This document shows positions 1 to 10,220 of a stretch of DNA of 64,000 bases, piece by piece. Made by a program: the position numbers and the translations under genes. The stretch comes from Asterella californica (lineage: Eukaryota; Streptophyta; Marchantiopsida; Marchantiales; Aytoniaceae), in contig JAYKYS010000025.1 in assembly GCA_036924285.1 (NCBI GenBank), forward strand, positions 310,001 through 374,000, written 5' to 3'. The notes under the pieces are model-generated. The model worked only from the letters and a program-made list of their open reading frames with translations. It did not search any database and had not been told where the DNA came from. How positions within the stretch are numbered: the stretch's first letter is position 1; each line of letters starts with the position of its first letter.

Positions 1-9
1 GTCGTTACA
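1..9 (-). repeat. First bases of the F2 3' LTR (runs off the window)
   Basis: Read on the minus strand the first nine bases are TGTAACGAC, the same LTR start seen at 49278 after another F2 integrase end. The adjoining bases 10-47 match the internal end of that copy, including a purine-rich stretch just before the LTR. Only the LTR tip lies in the window. Confidence 0.7.
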
Positions 10-2185
10 TTTTACCCCCGGACTAAATTTTTGCTCCGTCCTCGGATATGCATACCTTCTGGAAAAGAGCCATCTGCAAGGAAACTCCAGATTTTCTTAT
101 ACTCGTCCGGTATCTCCTCAATGCTTGTGATGGTCATCAGATGCTCGTCTGGAAATGAATCATCAAACGGTTCTTCTCCCTCATCATCATAAGCCCTCGA
201 CAAAAGATAAGCATTCGCATGCTTTTTCCCTGGTCTATCTTCGATCACGTAGTCGTATTCTGTTAGAAAGATCTTACAACGAGCAATACGACCTTCGGCA
301 TTAGGCTTATTAAAGATATACTTTAAAGCCTTGTGATCTGTGACTATGGAAAATTTTCCTCCTAGCAAGTAGTGTCAAAATTTCTTCAATCCGAAGATCA
401 CTGCTAATCCTTCTCGTTCAATCACGAAGTAATTCTTCTCCGCTGGCACCATCTGCCTACTAGCATAAGCTATAGGATGATCATGTCCATCTCCATCTAA
501 CTGATTTAGTGTACACCCGATAGCTACATTGGAGGCATCCGTATACAGAATAAATGCTTTACTCCACTCAGGTTTAGCAAGTATAGGAGCTATCACCAAT
601 GCCTTTTTCAGCTCCTCAAATGCTTCCTTTGCCTTCTGATCATGCACTATCAAGTCAAAATCAACTCCCTTCTTCATGTACATAGTCAAAGCTATTGCTT
701 TGTTTGAGAAGGAAAAGATAAACCTACGATAATATCCAACCATGCCAAGAAACTGCCTCAACTTTGTCAAGTTGATCGGAAATGGAAGATCCACAATCTT
801 CTTCAGCTTCTCAAGATCTACTGCAATCCCATTCTTGGAAATGATGTGCCCTAACAGCAGACCTTCTTCGCAGCCAAAGATGCACTTCTCTGGATTTAGA
901 GAAGCGTTGGCTTGTTCCAACCGCTGCAAAACTTTGATCACATGATCAAAGTGGTCCTCCTTTCTTCCGTACACACAGAAATCGTCAATGAAATCACGAA
1001 CAAACTTTCCTATGAATGGTTCAAACACCTTGTTCATGAACCTCTGAAACGTGATCGGAGCATTACACAATCCGAATGACATCACTCGAAATGCAAATGT
1101 TCCCCAAGGAGTAGTGAAAGTAGTCAACTGCTGGTACTCCTGTGCTATCTTGATCTGGTTATACCCACTATAACCATCACCAAAGCTGTACCACTCATGA
1201 CCAACAACTTCTTCCAAAATGTCATCTATAAATGGTAGAGGATAATAATCCTTCTTGGTAACTGCATTCAACTTCTTATAGTCTATGCACACTCGTAGCT
1301 TACCATTCTTCTTCTTGACAATCACAATGGGTGAAACCTATTCTGAGTTCTCCACCTCATAGATGAAACTCGCCTTCTTGAACTTGTCTATCTCCTCCTT
1401 GACCATCATTGCTGTTGTAGGATTGACCCTTCTCTGCTTCTGTCGAACTGGTCTTGCGTTCTCTTCCAATTCGATTCGATGAGTCTCGAGAGTCACCTCT
1501 TTCAAATCCTTGTAGCTGAAAGCAAACACATGGATATATTTTCGAAATATATCTAAGAATCTACTTTTCTCCTCTTGAGTGACATTGATATCAAACTTCA
1601 GGGTAGAGAGTCTTCTCACAATCTCTGCCTCACTCAACTCTTCTTTGTCAAGATCTTTCTCCACTGTTGGTCGAGGCAACAAGTCAATAGCACTAAGCTG
1701 ATGTAATGATTCATCTCGATCAAATCCTTCGTCCTCAGACGAGGATTCTTGATCATAAGAATCTCCGGTATCTACTTCTGAGACACTTTGATCATCCTCC
1801 GTATCAGATTCTCAGTAATCACTAGTGGATCTATCAGAGTCAGAAGTCACAACTCCAACACCCGAGAGAAGTACTATCACTCTATGATCTCTAGGCCCAA
1901 TCCGTAAGTATCCCTTGTGCCACCTATCAGTGGTGGGCACAGCTCTCAACCAAGGCCTACCCAGGAGCAAATCATAACTACAGTCTTTTAACACTTGAAA
2001 GGACATCAATGTTTAAACTCCCATCACAGACACGACCACCTTCTCTAACACACCAAGAGGTCTTACCCGTTGCTTGTTAGCCATCCCCACGACAATGCTA
2101 GCCGGGCGAGTTGGTTCTATCCCCAACTTCTTCATCAACCTCTCCAATATGGCGTTTATAGTCGACCCTCCATCCACCAATACGT
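10..2185 (-). pseudogene. F2 element copy 1: protease, RT and RNase H remnant, integrase deleted
   Basis: Minus-strand Ty3/gypsy pol, read from right to left. It holds a retropepsin with a D-G-G-S active-site segment (about 2013-2249), the post-protease linker (1338-1682), reverse transcriptase with the FIDD catalytic motif (375-1325) and RNase H (12-368). An in-frame TGA separates RT from RNase H at a conserved Lys-Phe-Arg-His site, and further stops and frameshifts lie near 1330 and 1812. RNase H then runs at about position 47 straight into the last bases of the element, so the whole integrase domain is missing. The 5' part continues at 19891 beyond element B. The related copy at 52685-55276 keeps Arg at the TGA site. 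This copy cannot move on its own. Confidence 0.88.
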
Positions 2186-2261
2186 TGTCGTGTCGTGGAC
2201 CGGCTCCTACTTGAAATTCAAACTTCGATACTTGTTGCTCCAAAGACACTCATGAGAAGAC

Positions 2262-2732
2262 AAGCTAGGCCCCAGCTTACGGGCTTTTGGCACAATCTCA
2301 AATCTCCATTTTCATCACATAGATGGGTAGAGCTCCTTGTCAGCTTTCCAAAGGCACTTTGTCTACTTCGTTTGGACGCCTAGTGGAGAAGTTACAGGAC
2401 TCGAAAGATGGAGAAAATAAGCTAGGCCCCAGCTTACGGGTTTTTGGCACCACTTCGGATCTTTGTTCTTATCGCACCAGTGGATAGAGCTCCTTGTCAG
2501 CTTTCCAAAGGCACTTTGTCTACTTCGTTTGGACTCATAGTGAAGAAGTTACAGGACTCGAAAGATGGAGAAAACAAGCTAGGCCCCAGCTTACGAGCTT
2601 TTGGCGCAACTTCGGATCTTTACTTTTATCGCATAGATGGATAGAGCTCGTTGTCAGCTTTCCGTGGGCATTTTGTTTATTTCGTTTGGACATCTAGAGA
2701 AGAAGTTATGCGATTCGAAAAAAGGCAAAATC
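2262..2732 (+). repeat. Three tandem 157-bp units in the U3 of the B LTR
   Basis: The marker AAGCTAGGCCCC recurs at 2262, 2419, 2576 and 2733, exactly 157 bases apart each time, giving three units and the start of a fourth. Units share long near-identical stretches. Each of the first three begins with the imperfect palindrome AAGCTAGGCCCCAGCTT. The right LTR repeats the pattern at 10310, 10467, 10624 and 10781. A role as enhancer or nucleosome-phasing repeat is inference. Confidence 0.9.
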
Positions 2733-3030
2733 AAGCTAGGCCCCTAGTTACTTGCTGACTGGATATTTAGGACTTCAGACGTTATATCAAAGACGCAAGG
2801 GGCCTGCTTCTTATTATTGAGAGTTGAACTTCGTACGTACAGACTGTTGCAAGGGGGCTGCTTAAAGGGCTTGCTTGTTCCTGCGACCTGTCGGTGGATG
2901 TTTTGGAGAATTGGGAAGTCCAATACACGCGCGCAAGGTGTCATCGGGTTCAGATCTGTGCAGGCTACGCACAGGTTAAGACGGTTCTTGAAGAGACGGA
3001 ACGGGGGTTGTGTTCTGGGAGAAATTGAGA

Positions 3031-3620
3031 CGCAGGGAGCAGAATTGGAGTTTTCAGTTACCTGTGAAGGAGAGTTGGACCGTTCGGGCCGTTCCGGAGT
3101 CCAAACTTGCTGTCCTTGGATCCATCGGGATCAGAACAACGAGTTCTTCAGGAAATTGAAGACGATACAAAGTTTTATCGGGCGGTTTGAGAGTTGTGAG
3201 AGAAATTGGCTCGCAGGGAAGCGCTTGCGTCAGGTTTTCATCGCCTGCGACCTGAGATTGGATTGTTCTTCGCGATCGGTGAGCCAAGCTCTTCGTTCTT
3301 GGTGCCTACGCGATCAGGGAGTCCTCATGTACGCATAGGAGAAGACTGTAAGTGAATTGGATTGTTGGTTTGGGTGTGGTGAGCAAATTTGAGCCGCAGG
3401 GAGCCGATTTACGTCAGTTTTTTGTAGCCTGCGACCAAATTTCTCGAGTAGTTTTGCAAGGGGAACTCCAAACGGCTTGTTTGGAGTCTTGTTGGGTTCA
3501 GGGTAGCCAGATCTACCTACCAGCGAAGACGGATATCAGTTTAGACGATCCGTTTGTGCGGTGTGAGCGGTTTTAAGCCGCAGGGAGGAGTTTTTGAAGG
3601 TTCGGTCACCTGCGACCGAA
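3031..3620 (+). repeat. Degenerate repeats of about 182 bp, each with a CGCAGG/CCTGCG stem
   Basis: CGCAGG occurs at 3031, 3212, 3395 and 3579 (spacings 181, 183 and 184). Each time it is followed about 24-28 bases later by its complement CCTGCG, which is decayed to CCTGTG in the first unit. The units are otherwise quite diverged. Flanking bases also pair, for example AAATTTG before and CAAATTT after the 3395 stem. The array is present again in the right LTR, split by A1 between the 3212-type and 3395-type units. Confidence 0.7.
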
Positions 3621-4078
3621 AATTAGCGATATCTCAACTATCGGGAGCCGGATCTGAAGGTTTCTTGGGCCAACGGAGTCAGGGAAGGAGACCCTATCAA
3701 CATTTGAAGATCGTTTGGCGAAAGGAGAAAGTTCCCAGATAGGTCTTTTTCGGTTCCTTCGCTACAGGTTTCGTCCTTTTGAGTTCGTTAAGGACTTAGT
3801 TGGTTGTGTATGGCTTGTGGTAGCTAGCTTTAGCCAAGAGCTAGTGTGTGGATGTGGTTTGGACTTGGGTTTGGATCGCATGATACTGCTGTGGCTCTGG
3901 TTGTTAGCAAAGAGAAGTTCCTCTTGCTTTGAGCTACATTTTGGCGATTTAAGACTAGGGTTACGTTTCAGGGGTTTGTTTTAGGGCTTCTGAAGTAGGT
4001 TACAGACCGCTCTGGTCTTTTCCTCAGTTTTGTGCTGTTTGGAGAAAGAATCGATAGTGTACATACTTTCAGAGTGGT

Positions 4079-4084
4079 ATATAT
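4079..4084 (+). promoter_or_regulatory. Possible TATA box of the B 5' LTR
   Basis: TATATA lies about 125 bases upstream of the LTR end and 200 bases upstream of the gag start, a plausible place for LTR transcription to begin. It was chosen by sequence and position only. Confidence 0.35.
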
Positions 4085-4211
4085 CGCAGCATTCCTTTTT
4101 CGTGGTCGTTCTTCTCTGTCTTGTCTCTGTTTGGCACACAGCATCTCCACAGCCAGGAACCTCGCGTTTTCCTGGACATCCTTCACGCACAAAATATCCG
4201 ACACGATACGG

Positions 4212-4230
4212 TGGTGAACTCGACGTGAAG
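4212..4230 (+). other. Candidate primer-binding site of element B
   Basis: TGGTGAACTCGACGTGAAG begins three bases after the 5' LTR end. Starting with TGG, as a complement to tRNA CCA, and lying next to the LTR fits a primer site. I could not match it to a particular tRNA from memory. Confidence 0.5.
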
Positions 4231-4284
4231 GTCTGGGGTGGAGATTTCTTCTGTGTGTGAACTTTGAAGAAGAGATTGGCAGTC

Positions 4285-5574
4285 ATGAGTGGGGATGAGA
4301 AAGGTGATGGAGATGGAGCTAGTGGTTCAAGTGGGTTGCCGAAGGTGCAGTTGGATCCAGCGACTGCATCGATGTTTCAAGCTTTCACTATGTTCTTGCG
4401 GCAGCAACAGTCTGATGAGCGGAAGGAAGCTTTGGCAACGAAGGTGCTACAAGCGGTGGTCAGCAGGATTGACCAGTTCGATGGGAGAGATGTCTCAAGA
4501 TATCTGAGGCATTATGTGAAGGAGATGGAGCTGAACCGGGTCTCAGAAGATGAGATGATTGAGACGTTTGAGTTAGCAGCAGCTCCAGAGATTAGGGATC
4601 ATGTTAAAATGCTAACGAAGCATTTTAACAAGGATTGGGAGACGTTTGCTCGTGCCTTGATGGATGAGTACTTCTTGGAGGACTCTGATCGAGTCACCAA
4701 GAAGTCCTTCTTGGAGTGGGTTGAGCAACCAAGGAAGGGTCTACAAGCTACTGAGTTGCTCAGGGAGTTTGAGAAGCAGTTTTCACGGCTAACCAGGATG
4801 GAGAAGTTGACATTGCAGTCTAACAAGACAGAGCTATTTCTCCGGGCTGCAGATGAGAAGTTGCAGGAGAAGCTAGAGGTACTTCTGGAAGACCGGGAGG
4901 AGGACGATGGATTGACTAGCAGCTGGAAGAAGGTTGAAGAAGCTGTTGGTCTGCTCACCAAGAGGGAGCGGAGGCGAGAGAAGGTTCCTGTCAGGAGACT
5001 GACACCAGTACCAACTGCTGTAACACCTGTTCTTGTAGTTCGACCAGTTGTTCCTGTTGCTAGACAGGTAGTGCCGGTTGCTCCTGCTGTTCCAGTTGTT
5101 CAGACACCGATAGTATCTCCGAAGAAGGACTCAAGTCTTGAAGAGATCATGCGTGGAATGCGAGACTTGCAGATCAAACTCACCAGATTGGAGGAACAAG
5201 GGTCTACAAGCGGAGCGAAACCTGTTGAGAAGCAAGGCTGGATCCAGCGGTGTATCTGGTGCGATGGTACCGATCATCCGCGCAGAGATTGCAAGGAGTT
5301 CAGTGATACCTTGCAGCAAGGGGTGATCTTCTGGAAGGATGGGAAGGTAGCGTTGAGGGATACTGGTGCACTTCTTCAGACCAACTTTGGTAGAGGAGGG
5401 ATGAAGAAGTTGGTTGAGGACCACCTATCAGCACAAGCAGTCGCCATCGTGGAAGCTGGAACTTATGGCACAAGGGTAGAGGATCAGGCTGAGAGGAGTT
5501 TCAACAAGCAAGTTGAGCCAAGTGAGTTGTGGTCATCTGCCATCTCCATGACAGAAAGGGAAGATGGCACGTGA
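4285..5574 (+). CDS. gag: Element B Gag polyprotein
   Basis: A frame of 429 codons. I start it at the ATG at 4285, because the frame's upstream extension begins only with TTG. The N-terminal half resembles a retrotransposon Gag capsid region: it is largely helical and charged, with conserved W and F positions shared with the gag of element E. A Val/Pro-rich linker follows, then a CCHC zinc knuckle of spacing C-x2-C-x4-H-x4-C (CIWCDGTDHPRRDC), the nucleocapsid-type RNA-binding motif. Gag would form the cytoplasmic virus-like particle and package element RNA. The frame ends in TGA at 5572-5574, overlapping the start of the protease frame by 11 bases. No internal stop is seen. Confidence 0.85.
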   Translation: MSGDEKGDGDGASGSSGLPKVQLDPATASMFQAFTMFLRQQQSDERKEALATKVLQAVVSRIDQFDGRDVSRYLRHYVKEMELNRVSEDEMIETFELAAAPEIRDHVKMLTKHFNKDWETFARALMDEYFLEDSDRVTKKSFLEWVEQPRKGLQATELLREFEKQFSRLTRMEKLTLQSNKTELFLRAADEKLQEKLEVLLEDREEDDGLTSSWKKVEEAVGLLTKRERRREKVPVRRLTPVPTAVTPVLVVRPVVPVARQVVPVAPAVPVVQTPIVSPKKDSSLEEIMRGMRDLQIKLTRLEEQGSTSGAKPVEKQGWIQRCIWCDGTDHPRRDCKEFSDTLQQGVIFWKDGKVALRDTGALLQTNFGRGGMKKLVEDHLSAQAVAIVEAGTYGTRVEDQAERSFNKQVEPSELWSSAISMTEREDGT

Positions 5575-6691
5575 GACGTTGCAGAGGACAGCTGCAACAA
5601 TCAGAAGAGATACTGGATGGGAGGATCCGATAGAAGCTCTATCGGTGCATGCGTACATCGCCAAGAACCAACACGAAGCGTTGTTGGAAGAGAAGAGAAG
5701 ACGAGATTCAGAGGATTCAGGAGAAGGGACTTCTTCAAAGAGACAGACTCGAGGGGAGAAGGTTCGCCAAGAGCTTCGGGATGCAGGAGCTCAAGACCTA
5801 CCGATGGACGATGCTCCTTCTCCATCGAAGGAGAAATCTCAGAAGGAGAAGGGTAAGCCGGCTGCGTACAAGCTACAGTCGGATATCGAGGCTTCAACAG
5901 ACTTGAAGGGAGTCTTGGAAGATCGCATTCTGAATGCGAAGGTGGAGTTTACTTTGAGAGAAGTGTTAGGCATCGCCAAGCGTGAGTTTCATGATGTCAT
6001 CATCGATGTCATCAAACGGAAACGACAAATTACGGGTGAGACTGGTTTATCACATGCTTTGGATACTAGGATGTCAGTGGATGAGGAGAGAGAGCTTGCA
6101 AGGTGCAGTGTCTATTCTCCAGAGGAAGAAAGAGATCGAAGGCGCAAGGTGCATTTCGAGGATGAAGAGGAGGATGGGAAGCGGAGCTCAAGTCATTACA
6201 GCCACAGTCACTGGGCTCGAGCTACGACGGAGACGTTGGTGAGGATCGAGGACTTGGATGAGCCAGTGGTTGCTCTGATCGATCATGGATCAGAAATCAA
6301 CATCATGTCGAAGGAGCTGTACAAGAGGAAGAAGTGGCCGATCGACACAGAGCATGGATGGGTCATAAGAGCAGCCAACAACACGAGAGGAGACTTGTAT
6401 GGAGCTTGTCCAGACATCAGAGTGCGCGTAGGTGATGTTGCTATCGAGCAAAACTTCTTTGTTCAGGAAGCAACATCATACCCACTCATTCTGGGTCAAC
6501 CTTTCATCATAGCAACCCGGATGGAGACAAAGGTACTGGACGACGGATCTGCGTATGCTAGGATCCGAAGTCAAGATGGGAAGAGAGCGGTACAGTTCCT
6601 GACTGTACCGTCCAACCACGAGCGCAACCGAGATCGTTTGAGGGAGAAGCCGCTTCCGAGGGTGAGTGAAGAGTTCAAGGATTTTCGTTGA
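5564..6691 (+). CDS. Element B protease frame
   Basis: A frame of 375 codons starting at an ATG inside the last bases of gag, one frame ahead (+1) of it. The first half is Lys/Glu-rich without a recognisable fold. From about residue 225 it reads as a retropepsin: a hydrophobic strand, Asp240-His241-Gly242-Ser, then a Leu-Ile-Leu-Gly-Gln segment of the type that ends the fold. The usual triplet is D-T-G or D-S-G, so DHG is unusual, but element E has the same triplet, which argues that it is ancestral and not damage. The enzyme would dimerise and cut Gag-Pol. The frame ends at TGA 6689-6691 and overlaps the open pol frame (open from 6670), which lies in the -1 frame. Confidence 0.8.
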   Translation: MARETLQRTAATIRRDTGWEDPIEALSVHAYIAKNQHEALLEEKRRRDSEDSGEGTSSKRQTRGEKVRQELRDAGAQDLPMDDAPSPSKEKSQKEKGKPAAYKLQSDIEASTDLKGVLEDRILNAKVEFTLREVLGIAKREFHDVIIDVIKRKRQITGETGLSHALDTRMSVDEERELARCSVYSPEEERDRRRKVHFEDEEEDGKRSSSHYSHSHWARATTETLVRIEDLDEPVVALIDHGSEINIMSKELYKRKKWPIDTEHGWVIRAANNTRGDLYGACPDIRVRVGDVAIEQNFFVQEATSYPLILGQPFIIATRMETKVLDDGSAYARIRSQDGKRAVQFLTVPSNHERNRDRLREKPLPRVSEEFKDFR

Positions 6692-9600
6692 GTACCACTA
6701 TAGAGCGGGATTGTGGTGGTGCGCAAGAGAAGGTACTCTCGCTTGATGGAGATAGTGCCTTTTGTACAGGGTTTATTGGATTTTCAGAGTGTGGGATTGC
6801 TGTCTACAAGAAGATAGAAGAGCTGAGAAGAAAAGAACAAAAACATTTGCGTGGTGTTGAGTTGATGTTGAAAGAATTGGGTGAGCTAGAAGGGGATGAA
6901 TGGATTTCTGGTGTTTATGAAGAGGATGGGTTGGAAGATCCCTTGCGAGAGATCATGTCTATTGGATGGGAGGATATGGATAAGGTCGTGCAGATTCATT
7001 CAAGGGAGGTCTATTCGGTGATCGAATCATTCCGTGCACCGGAGGTTCGAGTTGAGACAAGGTACAAGACAGTGGATAGGAAAGTAAAGCCAGTTGCTGG
7101 TCCTTTGCCGGAAGACACCAACCAACAGATGGATCGAGCTTCAAAGGAGAAGAGTTTGAGAGATCCTGCAATGATAGGACACAAGTTCACGGAGAAGACC
7201 CTTGAAGAGCTGAAGATTGGATCTGATGGGTCTCTTCTACCAGAAGAGAGGATGTGCTTCAAGGAAATGCTTTCAAGACATGGGAAAGCATTTGCTTTTG
7301 AGCCACTTGAGATTGGATGTGTAGATCCGTACGTTGTTACCCCGATGGTTATCTTCACGGTACCGCATGTGCCATGGAACCTGAGACCAATTCCAGTACC
7401 GCGGGCTCACTTGCCCAAACTAGTGGAGTTGCTGAAGGAGAAGATGCGGATGAAGATCTTGGAGCCGTCGTTTGCACCATATTCAAGCAGATGGTTTACA
7501 GTACCAAAGAAGAATGGGTCGCTGCGGTTCATCCAAGACATGCAGCCGGTGAACGCAGTAACAATCAGAAATGCTGGGGTGGGACCGATTGTGGATGAGT
7601 TTGCAGAAGCGTTTGCAGGAAGAGCGATTTACTCAATGGGAGATCTTTACTCGGGGTATGATCAATTTCAACTAGCGGAGGAGAGCAGAAGCTTCACGAC
7701 AATGAGGACACCTTTGGGGTTGGTTAGGATGTGTACCTTACCACAGGGAGCTACCAACTCGGTAGCACACATGATGAACGGGATGAATCGAGTTCTAAGG
7801 GACTTCATCCCCGAAAAGACGATGCCGTTCTTGGATGACATCCCCATCAAAGGATGTGTGGAAGATGAGAAGGATGAGGCATTAGATCAGAGGGGGTGTC
7901 GGCGATACGTCACTGATCACATCGCAGACTGTGAGAAGATCTTATCTCGACTTGAGGAAGTTCATCTTACGCTGTCAGGTGCGAAGTCTACATTTGGGGT
8001 TAGAGAGGTTTTGATCGTTGGTCATTTGTGTGGATCGTTTGGTCGGAAGCCAGATCCGAACAAGGTGGATGCGATTGGAAGAATGAAAGAGGTTTGCAAC
8101 TCGCTGACAGAAGTAAGAAGATTTCTAGGTGCTTGTGTATTCTACCACATTTGGATTCCTCATTATGCGCATGTGGCGGATCCGTTGTATGGATTGTTGC
8201 GTAAGGGTCATAAGTTCAGATGGGAGGAAGAGCATACTGATGCGGTAAGGAAGCTGAAATCTTTACTATCATCTCCTCCAGTTCTGGGAAGGATTGATTA
8301 CAAGGGTGCTAGGCCGGTGATTCTTACTGTGGATACAAGTCCAGTTGCAATTGGATGGGCAGTCGGACAGGATGATGAGGATGGAGAAAGGTTTGCGGTT
8401 AGGTTCGGAGCGAAGGTGTTAAGTGCTCGACAACGTGCTTACCCGCAAGTGAAGAGAGAACTGTGGGGTATTGTTTCAGCTATGAAAACTGAGAAAGAGT
8501 ATTTGATTGGAGCAGTAGTGGTGGTTGAAACTGATTGCTTGCCGTTGTTAGGGATGATCATGAATTGTTCAACTCCTGATATTGCGATGTTACGATGGAT
8601 CGCATATATCAAGTCGTTGAACCCGGAGTTTAGACATATCGCAGGGAAGGATAATCTGATGGCGGATATGTTATCTCGGGCTCGATATGATGGGGAAGAT
8701 GAGATGGTAGAAGACATTGACGACGTGGGTACAGAGTTCTATTCGATTGCACAGACAGGAAGAGAAGATGAGTTGTTTGTTGAAGGGTTGTATGATGGTG
8801 ATTTGCTTGATATCGGGAGGTACCTTAGTACGATGGTTAAGCAGACAGGTTGGACAGATGAGAGGTTTCGGAGAGTTAGAAGGAAGGCCTACAACTTCAT
8901 GTTGCAGGATGGGTTTCTTTGGAAGCAATCGAAGCAAAAAGGTGGAGTACCGCTACGGGTGATTTGCAACAAGGAAGATCAGCAGAAGTTGCTCAAGGCG
9001 TTCCATGAGAGTCTTTGGGCTGGACATCGAGGGATTTGGGCCACTTTTACAAAGATGAAAGAGCGGTATTGGTGGAAAAACATGTACAGGGATGTTGTAT
9101 CTTTTGTGGAGTCTTGTTTGACATGTCAGATGTATTCGAATATCCGACATCGTGACGGATTACATCCGACTTATCCGTTGTCGATCCACTTCAAGTGGGT
9201 GGTAGACTTGGTGATTATGCCGGTTGGATTATGGCAGATGAGATACTTGGTACTTGCTAGAGAGGATCTTTCAAATCAAGTCGAGGGTAGGGCGCTTCGG
9301 ACGAAGACAACTGAAGGGGTATGTAGATTTCTCTTGGAAGAGGTTGTTTGTCGGTATGGATGTGTGGGGAAGATCACTGCAGATCGGGGAGAGCTAGATG
9401 CACATGAGGCTCGTGAATTCTTTGCAAGGTGTGGGGTGAGGTTGTCACTGACAACTGCCTATAACCCCGAAGGGAATGCCAAGAGTGAACGTGGTCATCC
9501 ACCCATTGTGAAGGCTTTGGTGAAGGCTTGCAACGGAAGGGTGCGCGAGTGGCCTCGACTCTTACCATTTGCGTTATGGGCAGATAGAACGACACACAGC

Positions 9601-10158
9601 TCGGTGACAGGTTACATGCCGGTGGAACTCATCACAGGTCAGAAGCCTATCATGCCGATTGAAGAACATGTTCTGACATGGAGTGTGTTACCTTGGGAGG
9701 ACAATTTGACTAGAGAAGAGCTTCTTGCTATTCGAATTAGACAGTTAGAGAGAAGACCAGAGGATATCCAAACTGCTTTGGATAGGCTGCGAGAAGCACG
9801 GTTGAAGAACAAGGTCAGATTTGATCAGCGACATTGTTTGAGACCTAGGGATATCAAGGAAGATGATTGGGTGTTAGTCTATGACAACAGTCTAGACAAC
9901 CAGCATAGTGCACTCCGGAAGTTTTCCAGAAGATGGTTTGATCCGTATGTGGTGAAGAAGGTTCATGACAACGCAACTTACGCCCTGCAAGAGTTGGATG
10001 GAACAAGCTTGAAGGTACCAGTGGCAGGTAAACGCGTCAAGATTTTCAAAAAGAGAGATGAGGAGGTCGATTTAGCAGATATCTTGACGGAGTTTCAGTT
10101 TGAGGATGAGGATTATGCAGAAGATCTTGAAGGTGAGGTTGGTAACGATGGGAAGTAG
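6688..10158 (+). CDS. pol: Element B Pol: reverse transcriptase, RNase H, integrase
   Basis: An uninterrupted frame of about 1156 codons that overlaps the end of the protease frame. No ATG lies near its beginning, so ribosomal frameshifting or fusion with the preceding frame is likely. Reverse transcriptase occupies roughly residues 220-480, with PQG-type and FLDD motifs (catalytic Asp383-Asp384). RNase H follows (about 540-670), beginning at an LTVDTSP segment. Integrase has an H-H-C-C zinc-binding region near residue 780 and a D, D, E core (VVDLV, TADRGELD, SERGH). The C-terminal GPY/F-like module reads FDPY here, whereas the related element G has FGPY, so one Gly is replaced. No chromodomain or envelope gene follows, since the polypurine tract is only about 65 bases away. 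The proteins would copy the RNA into DNA and insert it. Confidence 0.92.
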   Translation: MSTTIERDCGGAQEKVLSLDGDSAFCTGFIGFSECGIAVYKKIEELRRKEQKHLRGVELMLKELGELEGDEWISGVYEEDGLEDPLREIMSIGWEDMDKVVQIHSREVYSVIESFRAPEVRVETRYKTVDRKVKPVAGPLPEDTNQQMDRASKEKSLRDPAMIGHKFTEKTLEELKIGSDGSLLPEERMCFKEMLSRHGKAFAFEPLEIGCVDPYVVTPMVIFTVPHVPWNLRPIPVPRAHLPKLVELLKEKMRMKILEPSFAPYSSRWFTVPKKNGSLRFIQDMQPVNAVTIRNAGVGPIVDEFAEAFAGRAIYSMGDLYSGYDQFQLAEESRSFTTMRTPLGLVRMCTLPQGATNSVAHMMNGMNRVLRDFIPEKTMPFLDDIPIKGCVEDEKDEALDQRGCRRYVTDHIADCEKILSRLEEVHLTLSGAKSTFGVREVLIVGHLCGSFGRKPDPNKVDAIGRMKEVCNSLTEVRRFLGACVFYHIWIPHYAHVADPLYGLLRKGHKFRWEEEHTDAVRKLKSLLSSPPVLGRIDYKGARPVILTVDTSPVAIGWAVGQDDEDGERFAVRFGAKVLSARQRAYPQVKRELWGIVSAMKTEKEYLIGAVVVVETDCLPLLGMIMNCSTPDIAMLRWIAYIKSLNPEFRHIAGKDNLMADMLSRARYDGEDEMVEDIDDVGTEFYSIAQTGREDELFVEGLYDGDLLDIGRYLSTMVKQTGWTDERFRRVRRKAYNFMLQDGFLWKQSKQKGGVPLRVICNKEDQQKLLKAFHESLWAGHRGIWATFTKMKERYWWKNMYRDVVSFVESCLTCQMYSNIRHRDGLHPTYPLSIHFKWVVDLVIMPVGLWQMRYLVLAREDLSNQVEGRALRTKTTEGVCRFLLEEVVCRYGCVGKITADRGELDAHEAREFFARCGVRLSLTTAYNPEGNAKSERGHPPIVKALVKACNGRVREWPRLLPFALWADRTTHSSVTGYMPVELITGQKPIMPIEEHVLTWSVLPWEDNLTREELLAIRIRQLERRPEDIQTALDRLREARLKNKVRFDQRHCLRPRDIKEDDWVLVYDNSLDNQHSALRKFSRRWFDPYVVKKVHDNATYALQELDGTSLKVPVAGKRVKIFKKRDEEVDLADILTEFQFEDEDYAEDLEGEVGNDGK

Positions 10159-10220
10159 GACGTTAAGCCGGTCCACTCCTTGGTTGATATCTCTGGTGCA
10201 TACCGGAGGATGCACAGGTT

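Larger units (their letters stand above)
2186..4208 (+). repeat. Element B 5' LTR (2023 bp)
   Basis: It begins TGTCGTGTCGTGG and ends ACACGATA, and repeats almost exactly in the split right LTR. It holds two internal periodic arrays (2262-2732 and 3031-3620). A TATATA stretch at 4079-4084, about 125 bases before the LTR end, is the best core-promoter candidate. If so, U3 is very long and R-U5 very short. Several open frames of 60-170 codons occur in it, but none resembles a known protein. Confidence 0.92.

Noticed and set aside
2817..3338. 173-codon frame in the B LTR, repeated shortened at 10865-11305
   Set aside because: Consists of the 182-bp stem repeats, has no motif, and no reason to be translated other than low stop density.
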